Positions 1 through 57,546 of a stretch of 64,000 nt of DNA are shown here, in pieces. Positions within the stretch are counted from its first letter, which is position 1, and every line of letters begins with the position of its first letter. Below the pieces are notes generated by a model. It was not told the origin of the DNA, did no database searches, and saw only the letters and a program-made list of their open reading frames with translations. Source of the DNA: Erpobdella octoculata (taxonomy: Eukaryota; Annelida; Clitellata; Hirudinida; Erpobdellidae); contig OZ022247.1 of NCBI GenBank assembly GCA_963978895.1, positions 16,190,312 to 16,254,311 on the forward strand, read 5' to 3'. Position numbers and translations under genes: made by a program.

Positions 1-71
1 TGCTCTCGGAGAAGATCCATATGCTGATGCTGTTGTTGCATCAATGCGATGAGTTGGTTATTGATGTCCAT
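1..71 (-). CDS. Gypsy-type Gag, start only (runs off the window)
   Basis: MDINNQLIALMQQQ and a charged continuation, read on the minus strand from the ATG at 71. It is nearly identical to the Gag start at 50080, so it is a second member of the same LTR-element family whose body lies left of the window. Confidence 0.7.
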   Translation of the reverse strand, partial: MDINNQLIALMQQQHQHMDLLRE

Positions 72-110
72 TTTAGCTTCGTGGGTTTTGTGTTTATCCT
101 CGTCGTCAAT

Positions 111-265
111 TGTTATATCTTTTATTATTCTAAATTAATTGTAATAAATACAATCTAAACTATTGTGGTTGCTCACACTTATTTAGATAATTATGTCTTT
201 ATATAAGTTTGTTTGTTTATGACATGACTAAGTAGGAAATAGAGTATATATATATACACACACAT

Positions 266-309
<44 letters not shown>
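111..309 (-). repeat. LTR of the TA-rich gypsy family, ending in a microsatellite
   Basis: On the minus strand this matches the LTR at 49873-50040 (AATAATAAAAGATATAACA end, then the primer-binding region and Gag start). Its outer part merges into a CA/TA microsatellite (245-309) that also borders a Penelope terminus, so the true LTR start cannot be placed. Confidence 0.6.
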
Positions 310-314
<5 letters not shown>

Positions 315-512
315 ACGTATTTTGGCAACAAGTCATTTTTTAAACATTCTTTATTAAAAGTCACCGCATACTTACACGATACAAGTTTTTGAAGACTTCT
401 TTCAACACTACGAAAATTCTTTCGCACACTTTCAACCGAAAACAGTTCACTATTCATCATTTTATTTAATTTGCCGACGCGTTTCGGAGTACCTTTACTC
501 CATTTTCAAGGC
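310..512 (-). repeat. Penelope terminal repeat (PLE-1) with hammerhead-like motif
   Basis: Follows the PLE-1 frame on the minus strand. It holds the hammerhead-like motif (473-512) and then a coding-like tail (YAVTFNKECLKNDLLPKYV) that runs into (TA)n. The same tail peptide recurs at about a dozen other places in the window, always ending in (TA)n. Confidence 0.75.
473..512 (-). ncRNA. Hammerhead-like motif with U3-A8 core
   Basis: Stem I GCC/GGC, core UUGAAAA, stem II GGAGU/ACUCC with a 6-base loop, then GAAA, stem III (ACGCGU) and the cleavage triplet GUC. Against the consensus core CUGANGA, C3 is U and G8 is A, so the C3-G8 pair could be kept as U-A. Activity is unknown. Confidence 0.6.
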
Positions 513-749
513 TCATTGTAAACAAAACCCGCAAAGAACTTAAAGTCATATAATGAAAAGAAAATATGCACAAAACTAAAAGTCACATAAAATATTCTTC
601 CCACTCTATACATACCCGATTCTAACCATAATACTTTGGTTTTACACATTACGAAATATAATCTACAATCAACTCAAAACAAGTCAGCGAAACAGGACCA
701 CAAACATCAAACAACCAATGCTCATTCATACATTCAATCATCTGTAGGT

Positions 750-2696
750 CTATTTTTTTCTTCGTCTTTCAGTGATGTTAATATTGTCCACTAAGTGAGA
801 AAACCGTAGTTGCGGATCGGTCTCTTCATCAGCTCTGTCGACAGCTATCTTTACTTCTTCTATTTTTTCTGAAGCCGTGAGTTCAACTGTGACTATTGGA
901 GGAATGGACTTGTCAACTTTCTCTGCTACAACGTTCTGTGAAAGAGGATTCTCTTCTTGTAACATCCGGAAAACATTGATACGATTGTCATCAACTACTT
1001 TATTTGTTGTATTTATTTCTTCGCCACGATTCTTCCTTGTCCCTAATTCATACAAAGTAAGGACGTGCGGAAATTTATCAAACTGCTTGTTGATTTCGGG
1101 CTTCCGTTGTAAGATTAGTAGAGCCTCTTTGATTCTCAACTGTCTGACATCTTTCTCTTTAGTAATAACACGTACATTGTCAACGAGAATATCACGTTTC
1201 AAAGCGCGGCCGTGAGTCATATTAAAATGTTGCAAGATACTACCGTTTTGCAAATGCATGGTGAGGCGTCTCAATAAAGTAGTCATTGTGGATCCGATGT
1301 ATTTATCCACCTTACAATGTGGAATTGGACATTGAAATTCATACACCAGATGAGTTGACTGCAATTTGTTTTTAGCTGGAGAGCAATTGTTTCGGATTAC
1401 TAAGTTTTGGGTTTTTTTATTTTTGTAGTAAATATTTATATTAACTGGAACATTTGTTGTGGAAGTGACTTTGGTGGCCAATATTCCTTTGAGAACTTTC
1501 TCATCAACTTTGTAGCGTGTATGCATTTGCCCACAATAATATAATGGAATGGATGTAGAAGTTTGATTTTCATTTTTATTAATAGTTGTGGATTTCAAAA
1601 TGTTGTTAACAAAAATCTTAATGGAATGGTCAACAAATCTATTAGTGTAGTTGTTGTTGATCAGAGTTTGTTTAATACGTTGTACTTCGGAATGGAATGA
1701 GCTCCAATTTTCGCTAAATTTATAAGCTCTAAAAAGATAATTATTAATGACATTCTTCTTATATCGATCGGGACAATCGCTATCTGCATTCAAACATGAA
1801 CCATTATTCGTTGGTTTAACATATACTTGGCTGTGGCATCTCAGACCATCACAGGTTATCAAGGTATCCAGAAAATGAATTTGGTTTGTATTATTAGATA
1901 ATTCATACGTAAAGTTGAGAACAGAGTTTTCCTGAAGACGTTCTCGTAGAAGTGTTATATCTTCAACTGAATCAACCATCAAAAAGATATCATCGACGTA
2001 TCTTATATAAATGGTGGGCTTAGGGTACAACGCAAATACCATTTCCTCAACATAACCCATGTAGAAGTTTGCAAATGTTGGTCCCAATGGAGAACCCATA
2101 GCCACACCATCTACCTGCAAATATAATTTTCCATTTGGATGTCGGAATGGAGATTGCATTGTACACATGGCAAGTGTGTCCCTTAGTAATTGCTCTGGTA
2201 TTGCAGGAGGATCTATGTTTTGGTTTTTGTATACATATTTACAAATTATTGAGATTGTTTCCTTCACAGGAACACTCGTAAAGAGACTTTCAACATCTAG
2301 AGAAGCAAGTTTTCCAGTAACATTCTGTGAACGCACCAGGTCTATAAATTCATAAGAAGATTTGCAGGTATATTTACTAGGACAATAAGGAGCGATGATG
2401 TTATTTATGTATTTTGCCAAGCCATAAGTAGGTGAAGAAATTTGAGAGATAATCGGTCTAAGCGGATTGTCATCTTTATGAGTTTTTACAGTCCCATAAA
2501 GATATCCTGGTTCAAAGTCGCCAGTGAGCTTATGAATTTTAGTTTCCATGTGTTTATTAATGAGGTCTATACTGCGATTAACATTTTGTTTCAAGATATC
2601 AGTTGGATCCCTGGTAACCTCTTTAAATCTTTTTTCATCAGACGTGATTTCATTCAACTTTGTCGTGTAATCTGTTCTATTCATTAAAACATACAC
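750..2696 (-). CDS. PLE-1 reverse transcriptase and GIY-YIG nuclease
   Basis: Main part of a Penelope-like retroelement frame (648 residues). The reverse transcriptase motifs are SLDVESLFT at 132-140, MGSPLGP at 200-206 and the catalytic YVDD at 233-236. The GIY-YIG-type endonuclease follows, with LVYEF near 450, CPIPHC at 456-461 and YIG at 466-468, and a His pair at 481/490. The C-terminus ends NITERRRKK, a basic tail shared with the other copies. The true N-terminal part is in another frame upstream (2714-3205); the Met used here lies inside the domain and is not the native start. Confidence 0.92.
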   Translation of the reverse strand: MYVLMNRTDYTTKLNEITSDEKRFKEVTRDPTDILKQNVNRSIDLINKHMETKIHKLTGDFEPGYLYGTVKTHKDDNPLRPIISQISSPTYGLAKYINNIIAPYCPSKYTCKSSYEFIDLVRSQNVTGKLASLDVESLFTSVPVKETISIICKYVYKNQNIDPPAIPEQLLRDTLAMCTMQSPFRHPNGKLYLQVDGVAMGSPLGPTFANFYMGYVEEMVFALYPKPTIYIRYVDDIFLMVDSVEDITLLRERLQENSVLNFTYELSNNTNQIHFLDTLITCDGLRCHSQVYVKPTNNGSCLNADSDCPDRYKKNVINNYLFRAYKFSENWSSFHSEVQRIKQTLINNNYTNRFVDHSIKIFVNNILKSTTINKNENQTSTSIPLYYCGQMHTRYKVDEKVLKGILATKVTSTTNVPVNINIYYKNKKTQNLVIRNNCSPAKNKLQSTHLVYEFQCPIPHCKVDKYIGSTMTTLLRRLTMHLQNGSILQHFNMTHGRALKRDILVDNVRVITKEKDVRQLRIKEALLILQRKPEINKQFDKFPHVLTLYELGTRKNRGEEINTTNKVVDDNRINVFRMLQEENPLSQNVVAEKVDKSIPPIVTVELTASEKIEEVKIAVDRADEETDPQLRFSHLVDNINITERRRKK

Positions 2697-2713
2697 ATCG
2701 GTTTTATCAGCTC

Positions 2714-3205
2714 TCAGTACAACAATACTTTTTTTTCCGTTTTCAATGAGAATGCAGCCTCAACTAGCCGTCTTGAAATAGATGGGCTAGAGTGAGTGTT
2801 GCGATGTCTGTTGCCCTCACGTATCAACTCAACCTGTAGATCGTCGTGAATTAAGACACTCCCTGCAGTTCTTAACACTAACAAATCTTGATACAGAATT
2901 TCCAGCTGAGTTTGTTTGAAGAGTTTATCATATCTAGGCCTCAAATGAAAATTGATTCCCAAATTAAGGAAGTCTTTCTGATCTCTTGTCAAAACGTAAT
3001 CAGACAAATTGACAAAATTCTCAATATCTTCCTTCACCAAAAATGAACCTTTGTAAATATTGGTCAATTTTTTTAAAATAACAGTCTTCTTTGCAAAATC
3101 GATTTTATCAAGGAGTATTTCAACCTGTTCTTTGAAGAGCGGTTTAAGTGTACAATCCATTGAGTCGAGTACGTTTTTGAGTAAGGTGTTGTGTGTCTCA
3201 TTCAT
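2714..3205 (-). CDS. PLE-1 N-terminal region, frameshifted from the body
   Basis: 163 residues with the Penelope N-terminal signature VLTRDQKDFLNLGINF. It should run straight into the reverse transcriptase, but a one-base shift at an A8 run (about 2730-2737) puts the two in different frames. The element is therefore inactive unless the shift is an assembly error. Upstream, from 3205 to about 3290, related coding sequence continues with stops and then (TA)n. Confidence 0.8.
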   Translation of the reverse strand: MNETHNTLLKNVLDSMDCTLKPLFKEQVEILLDKIDFAKKTVILKKLTNIYKGSFLVKEDIENFVNLSDYVLTRDQKDFLNLGINFHLRPRYDKLFKQTQLEILYQDLLVLRTAGSVLIHDDLQVELIREGNRHRNTHSSPSISRRLVEAAFSLKTEKKVLLY

Positions 3206-3305
3206 TTCATCAAACCTTTTTTCTTTTTGTACGAGTTCTGCTTTAAGAGTTTCTCGAGCAAATTATACATATATACTTATACAAACATATATATATATAT
3301 AACAA

Positions 3306-3470
3306 ATTGTAACGCGTGATCGTATTAAATTGGCACATATTCGTAAATATACTGTTCGTTCGAAACCATTAACAAATTTATCTTCGGACATTATTGATCA
3401 GCCTAAAGAACAGCAACAGTCGAGTAAACGATCTCAGCGTTGTGTTAGATTTGCTGAATGAAACTTTTCT
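3306..3470 (+). pseudogene. C-terminus of an LTR-element polyprotein
   Basis: Reads RDRIKLAHIRKYTVRSKPL and on to a stop near 3460. It is followed after about 120 bases by a purine-rich tract (GCGGGGGGACT) and an LTR-like block, which is the order expected at the 3' end of a Ty3/gypsy-type element. Confidence 0.45.
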
Positions 3471-3583
3471 GTTCTGTCGTGTAATTTATTTTCATTATAG
3501 ATTTCTATTGTCATTCTTTGTCATTTCCGTCTATGATTTTGTTTGTTTTCCCTCTCATTGGCTCCGCCATCTGCGGGGGGACT

Positions 3584-3892
3584 TGTAGTAAGCCGCATTT
3601 ATACACGCACACAGTTTAGCTCGCGCTAGCTAGTGACAACCTTTGCACCTTTTTCACCCTGCGCGACTTCTTCTTCGTTGTTCTCGTCGCTCTCGTCGTT
3701 CTCGTTGTCCGCCATATTTATTAGTTAGCCTCGACTTCGAACTTTGTTTCCATTTCCTTTCGACATTGTCGGCTCTTGTAGAATTGTTTATTTTAGTTGT
3801 TGGTTCTGTTTAATAAAACTTTAAAAACGACTTCAAAGTCTCTTTATAAAAATCGTGGTCTTGACGACCACGGCATCATTATTCACCCTGGG
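3584..3892 (+). repeat. Probable LTR
   Basis: Starts TGTAGTAAGC just after a polypurine tract, carries AATAAAAC near 3811, and ends near a TTATTCA sequence before a new coding-like segment. Boundaries are uncertain and no partner LTR was found in the window. Confidence 0.4.
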
Positions 3893-3894
3893 GT

Positions 3895-5015
3895 TAATGA
3901 AAGACTTGAAGCAGAAACGTTATATGAGGTTGTGGTTCCTTAGGAAAATGCTGATTTAATAAATTCTTTACCTGCGAAAATATCAGAGAATGAAATGTTA
4001 TTGTCGTGGTTGTCGGATTTTGCCAACGACGATGAGGTGGAGGATACAGCAGGAACGTTATCGGTTCAAACCATATCTATGGTTCAAACTGTACACATGT
4101 TGACGATGAGGTAGCGGCTGGGGACGTGGTTAGTCCTGTCGAAGAGGTCTCAGATGTTTCCATTGATAATGAAGAAACTATTACAGGAATTCCTGTTATA
4201 AATGATAGTAGGATGGGTGTTCCGACCACTTCTTTTGTTAGAGAACAAAGAAATTGCACCTTTTTAAAACCCTTTTGGGAATATGCACTTCAAAAGAAAA
4301 AGGAATTCTTTATTGAAGGAGAAATGTTATTTCATAGGGAAGCTTTGTGGGAACTTAAATTAAAACAGTTATGTTTACCTATTATTTTACAATTAGGTCA
4401 TGAAGCTCCGTGTGCCGGACACATGGCGGATAAATCATCCTTACAGCGCATTCGCATAAATTTTTGGTTCCCATAGATGGAACGTTATTGTGGAACGTAA
4501 TAATCAAAGTATTAAAACCATTATTTATAAGTTGTCCAGGGATCATCCAAGACGATGGTTTAAATTATTGCCTTTCATTATGTGGTGTCTTCGTGAGAAG
4601 CTTTCTTCCACAACACATGTGAGCCCGTATACATTAATTTATGGAACGCTCCCAGAGAACCATTAGCTATTTTAAAGGATTCATGGGTGAATGAGGGAAA
4701 AGTATCTTTTAAGTTAGGAAGAAATCCAAGTCAATATTTAAGCGATCTCCGTAAAGCTCTACAAGAAGCACGCAAATATGAAGATCTTGCTGGTTATAAC
4801 GAAGAAGAACGTTGTGTTAAATATTATATATATTATAATATAATATTATTATAAATATTATAATATAATATTATTATAAATATTATATATATTATATTAT
4901 AATATAATATTATTATAAATATTATAACTTATAAGAAGTACCGATTGTAAATTTCAATTAGGTGATCCCGTATTTTTTACCATGACCGAGACTGATGCTG
5001 GATTATTTTTCCATT
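3895..5015 (+). pseudogene. Decayed Ty3/gypsy pol (RNase H to integrase), internally deleted
   Basis: An open stretch at 4126-4476 ends in QLCLPIILQLGHEAPCAGHM and RIRINFWFP, the H-x-H start of a gypsy integrase zinc finger. A later part (about 4490-4820) reads VERNNQSIKTIIYKL and LLPFIMWCLREK, integrase C-terminal half. The catalytic core between them is missing, and stops and shifts abound. A TA-rich insertion lies at 4826-4928. Gag was not seen. Confidence 0.65.
4826..4928. repeat. Palindromic AT-rich repeat
   Basis: Tandem copies of a block built from TATAATATAATATTATTATA, self-complementary, inserted in the gypsy pol relic. Confidence 0.7.
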
Positions 5016-5034
5016 ATTCATTATAACCTCATCA

Positions 5035-5220
5035 GCAACTCCGCCTCGCTTATTGCGAGCCAGTCCCAAGCCTGGAGAAAGGAGGAGGGAAAAGTAAAAA
5101 GGATCAAATTCTGATCCACGACAGGAAGTACTTAAGTGCTTCCTACATACAGCCATTAGTGTCTTAAAACACCTGGTGTAAAGGACTATAAACTATTATA
5201 AAAAAAAAAAAAAAAAAAAA
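5035..5220 (+). repeat. Poly(A)-tailed short retroposon
   Basis: About 185 bases ending in GGACTATAAACTATTAT and a run of 20 A. The same unit occurs at 60636-60880 in an inverted pair. Class unknown; the tail suggests mobilisation by a LINE. Confidence 0.6.
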
Positions 5221-5465
5221 CCTCATCAGCATCAATTAAATAAGTCATATTTTTTCTCAAGTTGTTAGTTCACATTTTTGTAATCTTTCCCATAAAGGAC
5301 TATTTGCAGTTTATGATACCCATGCAAAAACTGAATTCTTGCACCATTGCAGTAATTTAATGAAACAATCTGCTTGGTCGAAAATTTATTATACAATAAA
5401 AATACATGTAGTCATTGATGTAGAAAAATGATAAGTAAAAACTTAAACTAAAATAAATGTTTATA
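5221..5465. other. Unassigned AT-rich spacer
   Basis: A coding-like stretch (HKGLFAVYDTHAKTEFLH) appears at 5293-5346 on the plus strand but has no recognisable domain; it may be more of the gypsy relic. Nothing else seen. Confidence 0.3.
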
Positions 5466-5469
5466 AATA

Positions 5470-5745
5470 AATAATATATTATCAATCAATCAGTTGAATT
5501 TATATAGCGCTTTTTACTATCGTTCAAGAGCGCTTGGAAACGAACTATTTAAATAAATAAGTTTTAAATCCCCGACGGAAAACTGTGAGAGTAGATTTAG
5601 TTTGAAAAGTAGGAAGAGAGTTCCAGAGATAGGGACCAGAGTAGGAAAAAGAGCGTTTAGCAAAAGAATGCTTAACAGAAAAGATATGAAAGTGGTAAAG
5701 GGAGGAAGATCGAAGACCAGACTTAGGATGCATTCAGGCAATTAG
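5470..5745 (-). pseudogene. 3' end of a CR1/L2-type LINE
   Basis: The minus strand encodes KRSFSYSGPYLWNSLPTF and FRRGFKTYLF, the typical C-terminus of LINE reverse transcriptase frames. It is followed by AAAGCGCTATATAAATT and an ATTGATTGAT tail, the known 3' end style of this group. A second copy lies at 63580-63800 on the other strand. Confidence 0.75.
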
Positions 5746-6136
5746 ATTTTGAGTAAATTCTCCAGAAGCTAGCTTTGATAAAAAACATAAAATGTCAGCC
5801 CTCAAGTTAGTAATCGACATGAAGTAACGGAGAATATCAGAATCTTAAATACAAAATTTGCCTTTCAATAAAAACCGAATTATGACGAGATGTACCTGGT
5901 GACATCATATTCTATTATAATAAAGCATAAGGCCGTTTCTGTTCTTAACTTAACTTTGTACAATATTGTGACATGTGTGAGAAATTCAAAATAATACTCT
6001 CATTAAATGAAAAACGATTGTAAATATTAAAAAAGTCTGAGGTGTAACATTAATCCAATTTAAATGGACAGACCATGTCTCACGAGTGTTGCATGAAAGG
6101 CATTTCTTACCTACAAATATTCAATATCCATTCCAC
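5746..6136. other. Downstream flank of DGAT1
   Basis: Unique-looking AT-rich sequence without open frames or recognised repeats; part of it may be DGAT1 3' untranslated region. Confidence 0.3.
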
Positions 6137-6142
6137 TTTATT
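6137..6142 (-). terminator. Possible DGAT1 polyadenylation signal
   Basis: AATAAA on the minus strand, about 200 bases after the stop codon. No transcript evidence; other weaker signals exist closer to the stop. Confidence 0.35.
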
Positions 6143-6338
6143 CGTTGTTCAAGCACGACCATGTCAAAGTTATTTTGAGCATAAAAACATACGATGGAGT
6201 TTCTCAGCAAAAAATTAATAAAATCTGTTGATCCATTATGAAGTATCACGGTTATTTACACATGAATCAAAAACAATTTTAGATACATTAATCACTATAT
6301 TCCATAAGTATCTAATAAAACAAGGTAACACGATTTAA

Positions 6339-53163
<46,825 letters not shown>

Positions 53164-53735
53164 AATCAGAGAGTTTTAAGTACTTTCAAGTTTGTTTTAT
53201 AAATGCAGGCCAGGGGCGACACACTCACTAGAGAACTACTAGTAGATCAAGAAAAGTCAAAAGTAAAATTAAAAAACTTAAATCTTGTAAAAACACTAAC
53301 AAAACTACTTTTCTAACCTTAAAATAACAGTTAAATTTAAATTAAGTAACTAAAACTCTACGTACGGTAACCGTATCTTTATATTCTTCGGCTGACACTA
53401 AAAGTTAAACAATTAAACAGCACGTTAATAGTACCGATTTTACTATATATGAACTTTGAGCCAGCACTCAATCAAGTCTAGTTAAAATTGTTGCGTGTTT
53501 TGTCATTTAAACGGGTTTTTTTCATAAAACATAAAACAAGAACCACGACGTTAATAGCAATGATATCTATGTATGAGTCAAGGATATAGTTTGTTACATC
53601 AATTTATTTGTAATCATCATATAATAAGCGATAAAACATTTGGCCCACTAAAGTAGGTTGTGGATCCAGTAGTTATATCAAGATATCCTTGGTCAGAGTC
53701 CAGCTTCCTTGGTTAAGGCCTAGATATATTATATT
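53164..53735. other. DGAT1 upstream region
   Basis: Should hold the promoter and 5' untranslated sequence. No TATA box or CpG-rich patch stands out. A start-site call cannot be made. Confidence 0.4.
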
Positions 53736-53737
53736 AA

Positions 53738-53915
53738 ACCGTTTTCAAGTACTCGTACTTGTACTCGAAGCCTTGGTACTCGTACTCGTTATTCCACTCA
53801 GTACTCGTACTTGTTATTCCACTAAGTACTCGTACTCTAAAAAAAAGTTTGCTTGTTTACTAAACAATTGTTTGGCGTAATATTTCGTTTATACTTGCAG
53901 AACTCTAGTATAACA
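53738..53915 (+). mobile_element. CAGAGATG-family hAT fragment
   Basis: Matches 15331-15553: GTACTCGTACTTGTACTCG repeats, then AAAGTTTGCTTGTTTACTAA and GAACTCTAGTATA. Ends are missing. Confidence 0.75.
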
Positions 53916-54014
53916 TATCTATGTTTTCAGAACTGGTTAAATTCTTTGCTGAATCAACTAATTCTCTCTTTGGCATCATTACTCAGTCACCTGCTGTTAC
54001 GTTGGTGCGCCATC

Positions 54015-56150
54015 TCATCTGGGTCACCCTCACCCGCCAGCATTTTCGCCAATGTCCGACGGTATAAGACAGGAAGATAAATAATGCCACCTGATTGGAT
54101 AATTTTGAATTAAAAAAGTCATATAAATTATGCAAATATATAGACGCGCTTTGTTTTCCGCTGTTGTTTATTTTATAGTCGTTGGCCGTTATGGGTTTTT
54201 CCGGTGGATAAAGATTGACAAAGTTGCTGACTAAGTTATTCGACACTCCATGTATGTAACTAAATAGTTAAATAGACTAGAAAATTCAACTTGTCATTCT
54301 GTCAATCAGAGATAACCAATATTTGGAATGAAGATTTTCCAATCATATAAGCCAAGCCTAGTCAATAAACTGAAACACAAATAAACTATTTTAACTATTA
54401 ATTGACTGACAAATAATAACTTTTGACAAAACTTTACCAAATTGAATTTGATTTTTTAGTAAATTAATAATGCAAAAGGCTTCTATTCTAAAAAAAATAT
54501 ATTATTACAAACAGTTATTCTAATCAAAAAAATTATGATACTGTGCAGTTTAACTTATAAGTTGTTTATTTAATGCAGAAATAGCATAACTAAGTTGTTC
54601 ATGGAGGTAAATAGGACTATAGTTTGAACATATCTGAAACTTTCCCAGGAGATTTATATTATATTTTCAACCAAATTCTACTCCGTCATCATGCTGAGGA
54701 CAAGCATGTGATAAGAGTGCATAGTAACACTGATTTCTTTAAGACCTAAACAAACAGACACATAAGCAAAACAGCGTGAAAAATTGTGCTTCATTGCTTT
54801 GATCCAAAACATTTTTTCAAAATTCAAACTCTAGCATTATTTGTTTTAATAAATTCATGAATTGTCCTGAGTTGACAATATTTCAGTATTCAGTGTTGTT
54901 TAATTATTTGACTTCCCAGTTATTAGTGCAGAAATAATTGGGTTTTAATTTTTTATATTGGCCTCATAATCAAGAACTGAGATAATTTTGTAATATAATA
55001 AAGCTGAATAGTTATTCTACTGTTGTTCTCAATTAAAATCACAGAAATCAATAAAACTGATAATTTTTAATTGATTTTTAATCATCTAAATCTAAAATGT
55101 CATGTTACTCATAACTCATAATACATTTGAAGCCTAAAAATGTTGCATTAGTTTAAAAATATCCAAATTTTTGTTAGTAACTAAAATTTGTTAGTTTTTT
55201 CATATGCATGTCAGATTAGCTGAGTTATTTAATTATCTGCAACAGAAACATGACAAAAGCTTTAATGTTACAGGTCCAACAAGCTTTTATTTGGTGTATA
55301 TGGTAAAGGCAGTTGTAAAAGAATAATTGTGGAGACAAGCTATATCAAAGTAGATACAAAAATGTGTATGGCCTTTTTTGTCTAAATGGCTCAATATAGA
55401 AGCCACATACAAATATTAGAATGATTGTAAGAACTATTATAAGTATCAATAAAAATAGTATTAAAACAATAGTATTAAAATAGTATTAAAACAATAGTAT
55501 TAAAATAGTATTAAAACAATAGTATTAAAATAGTATTAAAACAATAGTATTAAAATAGTATTAAAACAATAGTATTAAAATAGTATTAAAATAGTATTAA
55601 AACAATAGTATTAAAATAGTATTAAAACAATAGTATTAAAATAGTATTAAAACAATAGTATTAAAATAGTAATAAAACAATAGTATTATTATTATTATTA
55701 TTATAAACCAGGCACGGGCAAGCCCCTCGCCGAACAATATAAACACAAACTGAACGCTATTTGTTTTAATACTATTTAAAATAGTATTAAAACAATAGTA
55801 TTAAAATAGTATAAAACAATAATTTTCAGCTGTAAATAACTTTTGTCCTACAGTCCATAGACACTACAATCATGTTAATTTTAAATAAAAATTATTAATA
55901 ATCATAAAATTATGTAGAGTTGTTTCTAAATAAAAGTGTAAAGGTTAATTTGACCAAAATAAAAAAAATTTCAAACGAAAATATTAGCAAGCTTCAAGAG
56001 CATAATGTATGCAAATATGGATAGATATCTATGGTTGTATATGACCTAGTCATTTAAAACTATCCAATCAGATGATAGTATTTGTCTCCCTGTCTTATAC
56101 TGTCGGGCATTGGCGAAAATGCCACCCCACCCCCGCCAACATATTTCTAA
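54015..56150. mobile_element. Possible inverted-repeat element
   Basis: 54025-54115 and 56060-56130 are inverted copies over about 75 bases (GGCGAAAATG, CTGTCTTATAC, TATCCAATCA). The interior is AT-rich without frames and includes a minisatellite at 55455-55680. Confidence 0.5.
55455..55682. repeat. Minisatellite, AATAGTATTAAAACAATAGT type
   Basis: About nine copies with a period near 24, continued after a short interruption at 55770-55820. Confidence 0.9.
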
Positions 56151-57086
56151 AATGGTAGTATGCGGCAATACAGAGAGGTCGACTAACAGCCTACGAGGGG
56201 CGTGGCTTATGTAGCTAGACGTAAATCGTGGCTTATGTGCTAGACGTAAATCGTACTCAATTCCACATTTTCAATGTTATGTTGTTGATATTAATGAAAA
56301 GTGTCGCAAATAATATGAATTGTTGATTTAGTTAGTTCAAAGTTAGTTTGAGTAAATTAGAATAAAACTTACTTATAATTCGTAAAATGCCTTGACTTCA
56401 CATTCATGTTATTATTACTATTAACATTATTACCCACTAGTAAAAATGTTCTTTTAAAGCCCTTTTCATCCATTTGAAATGACGAGAATTGTAATTGAAG
56501 AAATTATTAGTTAAAAAATAGATAAATAATAAAACAATCAGGATTAACTATGGCCATCTTCAGAACCCTATGTTAAAACATTAAATTAAATATTATAAAA
56601 ATTGAAATAGTTGAGTTAAAAATCAGAAATAATTATAAGTTTTGTTTAGACAGAGACATTGAATAGGAGCTAATCTGAATCGACTTTCATTTAACAAATT
56701 AATACGGCTATTGACGGATGAAACACATTGAAATTTAAGTTGAAACTAGAGGTGTGCGCCGACGTCAAATCGTCGTCGGCGGCGGAGCGCCGGTCTGTTT
56801 CGATCGGCGGCGGCGACGCTCTGACCAACTTTAGGCGGCGGCGGCGCTTGTTTTTTAACGGCGGCGGCGCTTGTTTTTTGACGGCGGTGGCGGCAGCGTC
56901 GGCGGCGTTTGTGATAATTTTTTTTTATTAAACAATAACGACATGAAATAAAAAAAATTAAACGGACGTTAAATAAATAAAGTTGACAAGTCAAACTAAA
57001 TTTATGTTAGTTTGTCAAAAAGTGTGAATTTTCGTGTACAAAAACTATCTTGTCAACGGATAATGGAGCGATGGCACTGCGCTTAG

Positions 57087-57470
57087 AATTAATTGTTAAA
57101 CCCGCAGTTGAAAAAATGCGCTCTTGTAGCCGGAATAGCTAAAATAATTTTGGCAAGCTCTGAAAGTTCTGGATAAGTTTTATTGGTCAATGAAATAGAA
57201 AGTGGGATGCGGTACCTTATCAGAAAAATACCACAAGACGATGGCCTGGAAGCTCTGGAATTATTAGTAAATTAGTTTGATGCCACTTATGTTTCCGGAA
57301 CGATAAGACGTGTCAAACGTCCAGGAACTGGCGATGGAATTCCAAAACTGAACATCATCTTTGTTTTCCCCAGAAATCATGCTAGACTTTTGGTTATTAA
57401 CTGTTTCTAAAGTTTTTTTCAAGTTCTGAAACAAGTTGCTCATGAGCCATACCAATGGATTCATTCTGAA
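57087..57470 (-). pseudogene. hAT transposase relic of the outer element
   Basis: Minus strand reads NPLVWLMSNLFQNLKKTLET and WNSIASSWTFDTSYRS, then in another frame PELSELAKIILAIPATRAHF, the start of the hAT dimerisation motif. Several stops. Confidence 0.65.
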
Positions 57471-57546
57471 GCAATGACGTTTTGTACGTAAAGGTCTTTA
57501 TGACGTTTTTAACTTTAACGATGAGAAATTGAATAGGAGTGCATTT

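Noticed and set aside
53853..54246. Open frames upstream of DGAT1
   Set aside because: They lie in hAT-derived and inverted-repeat sequence and show no motif.
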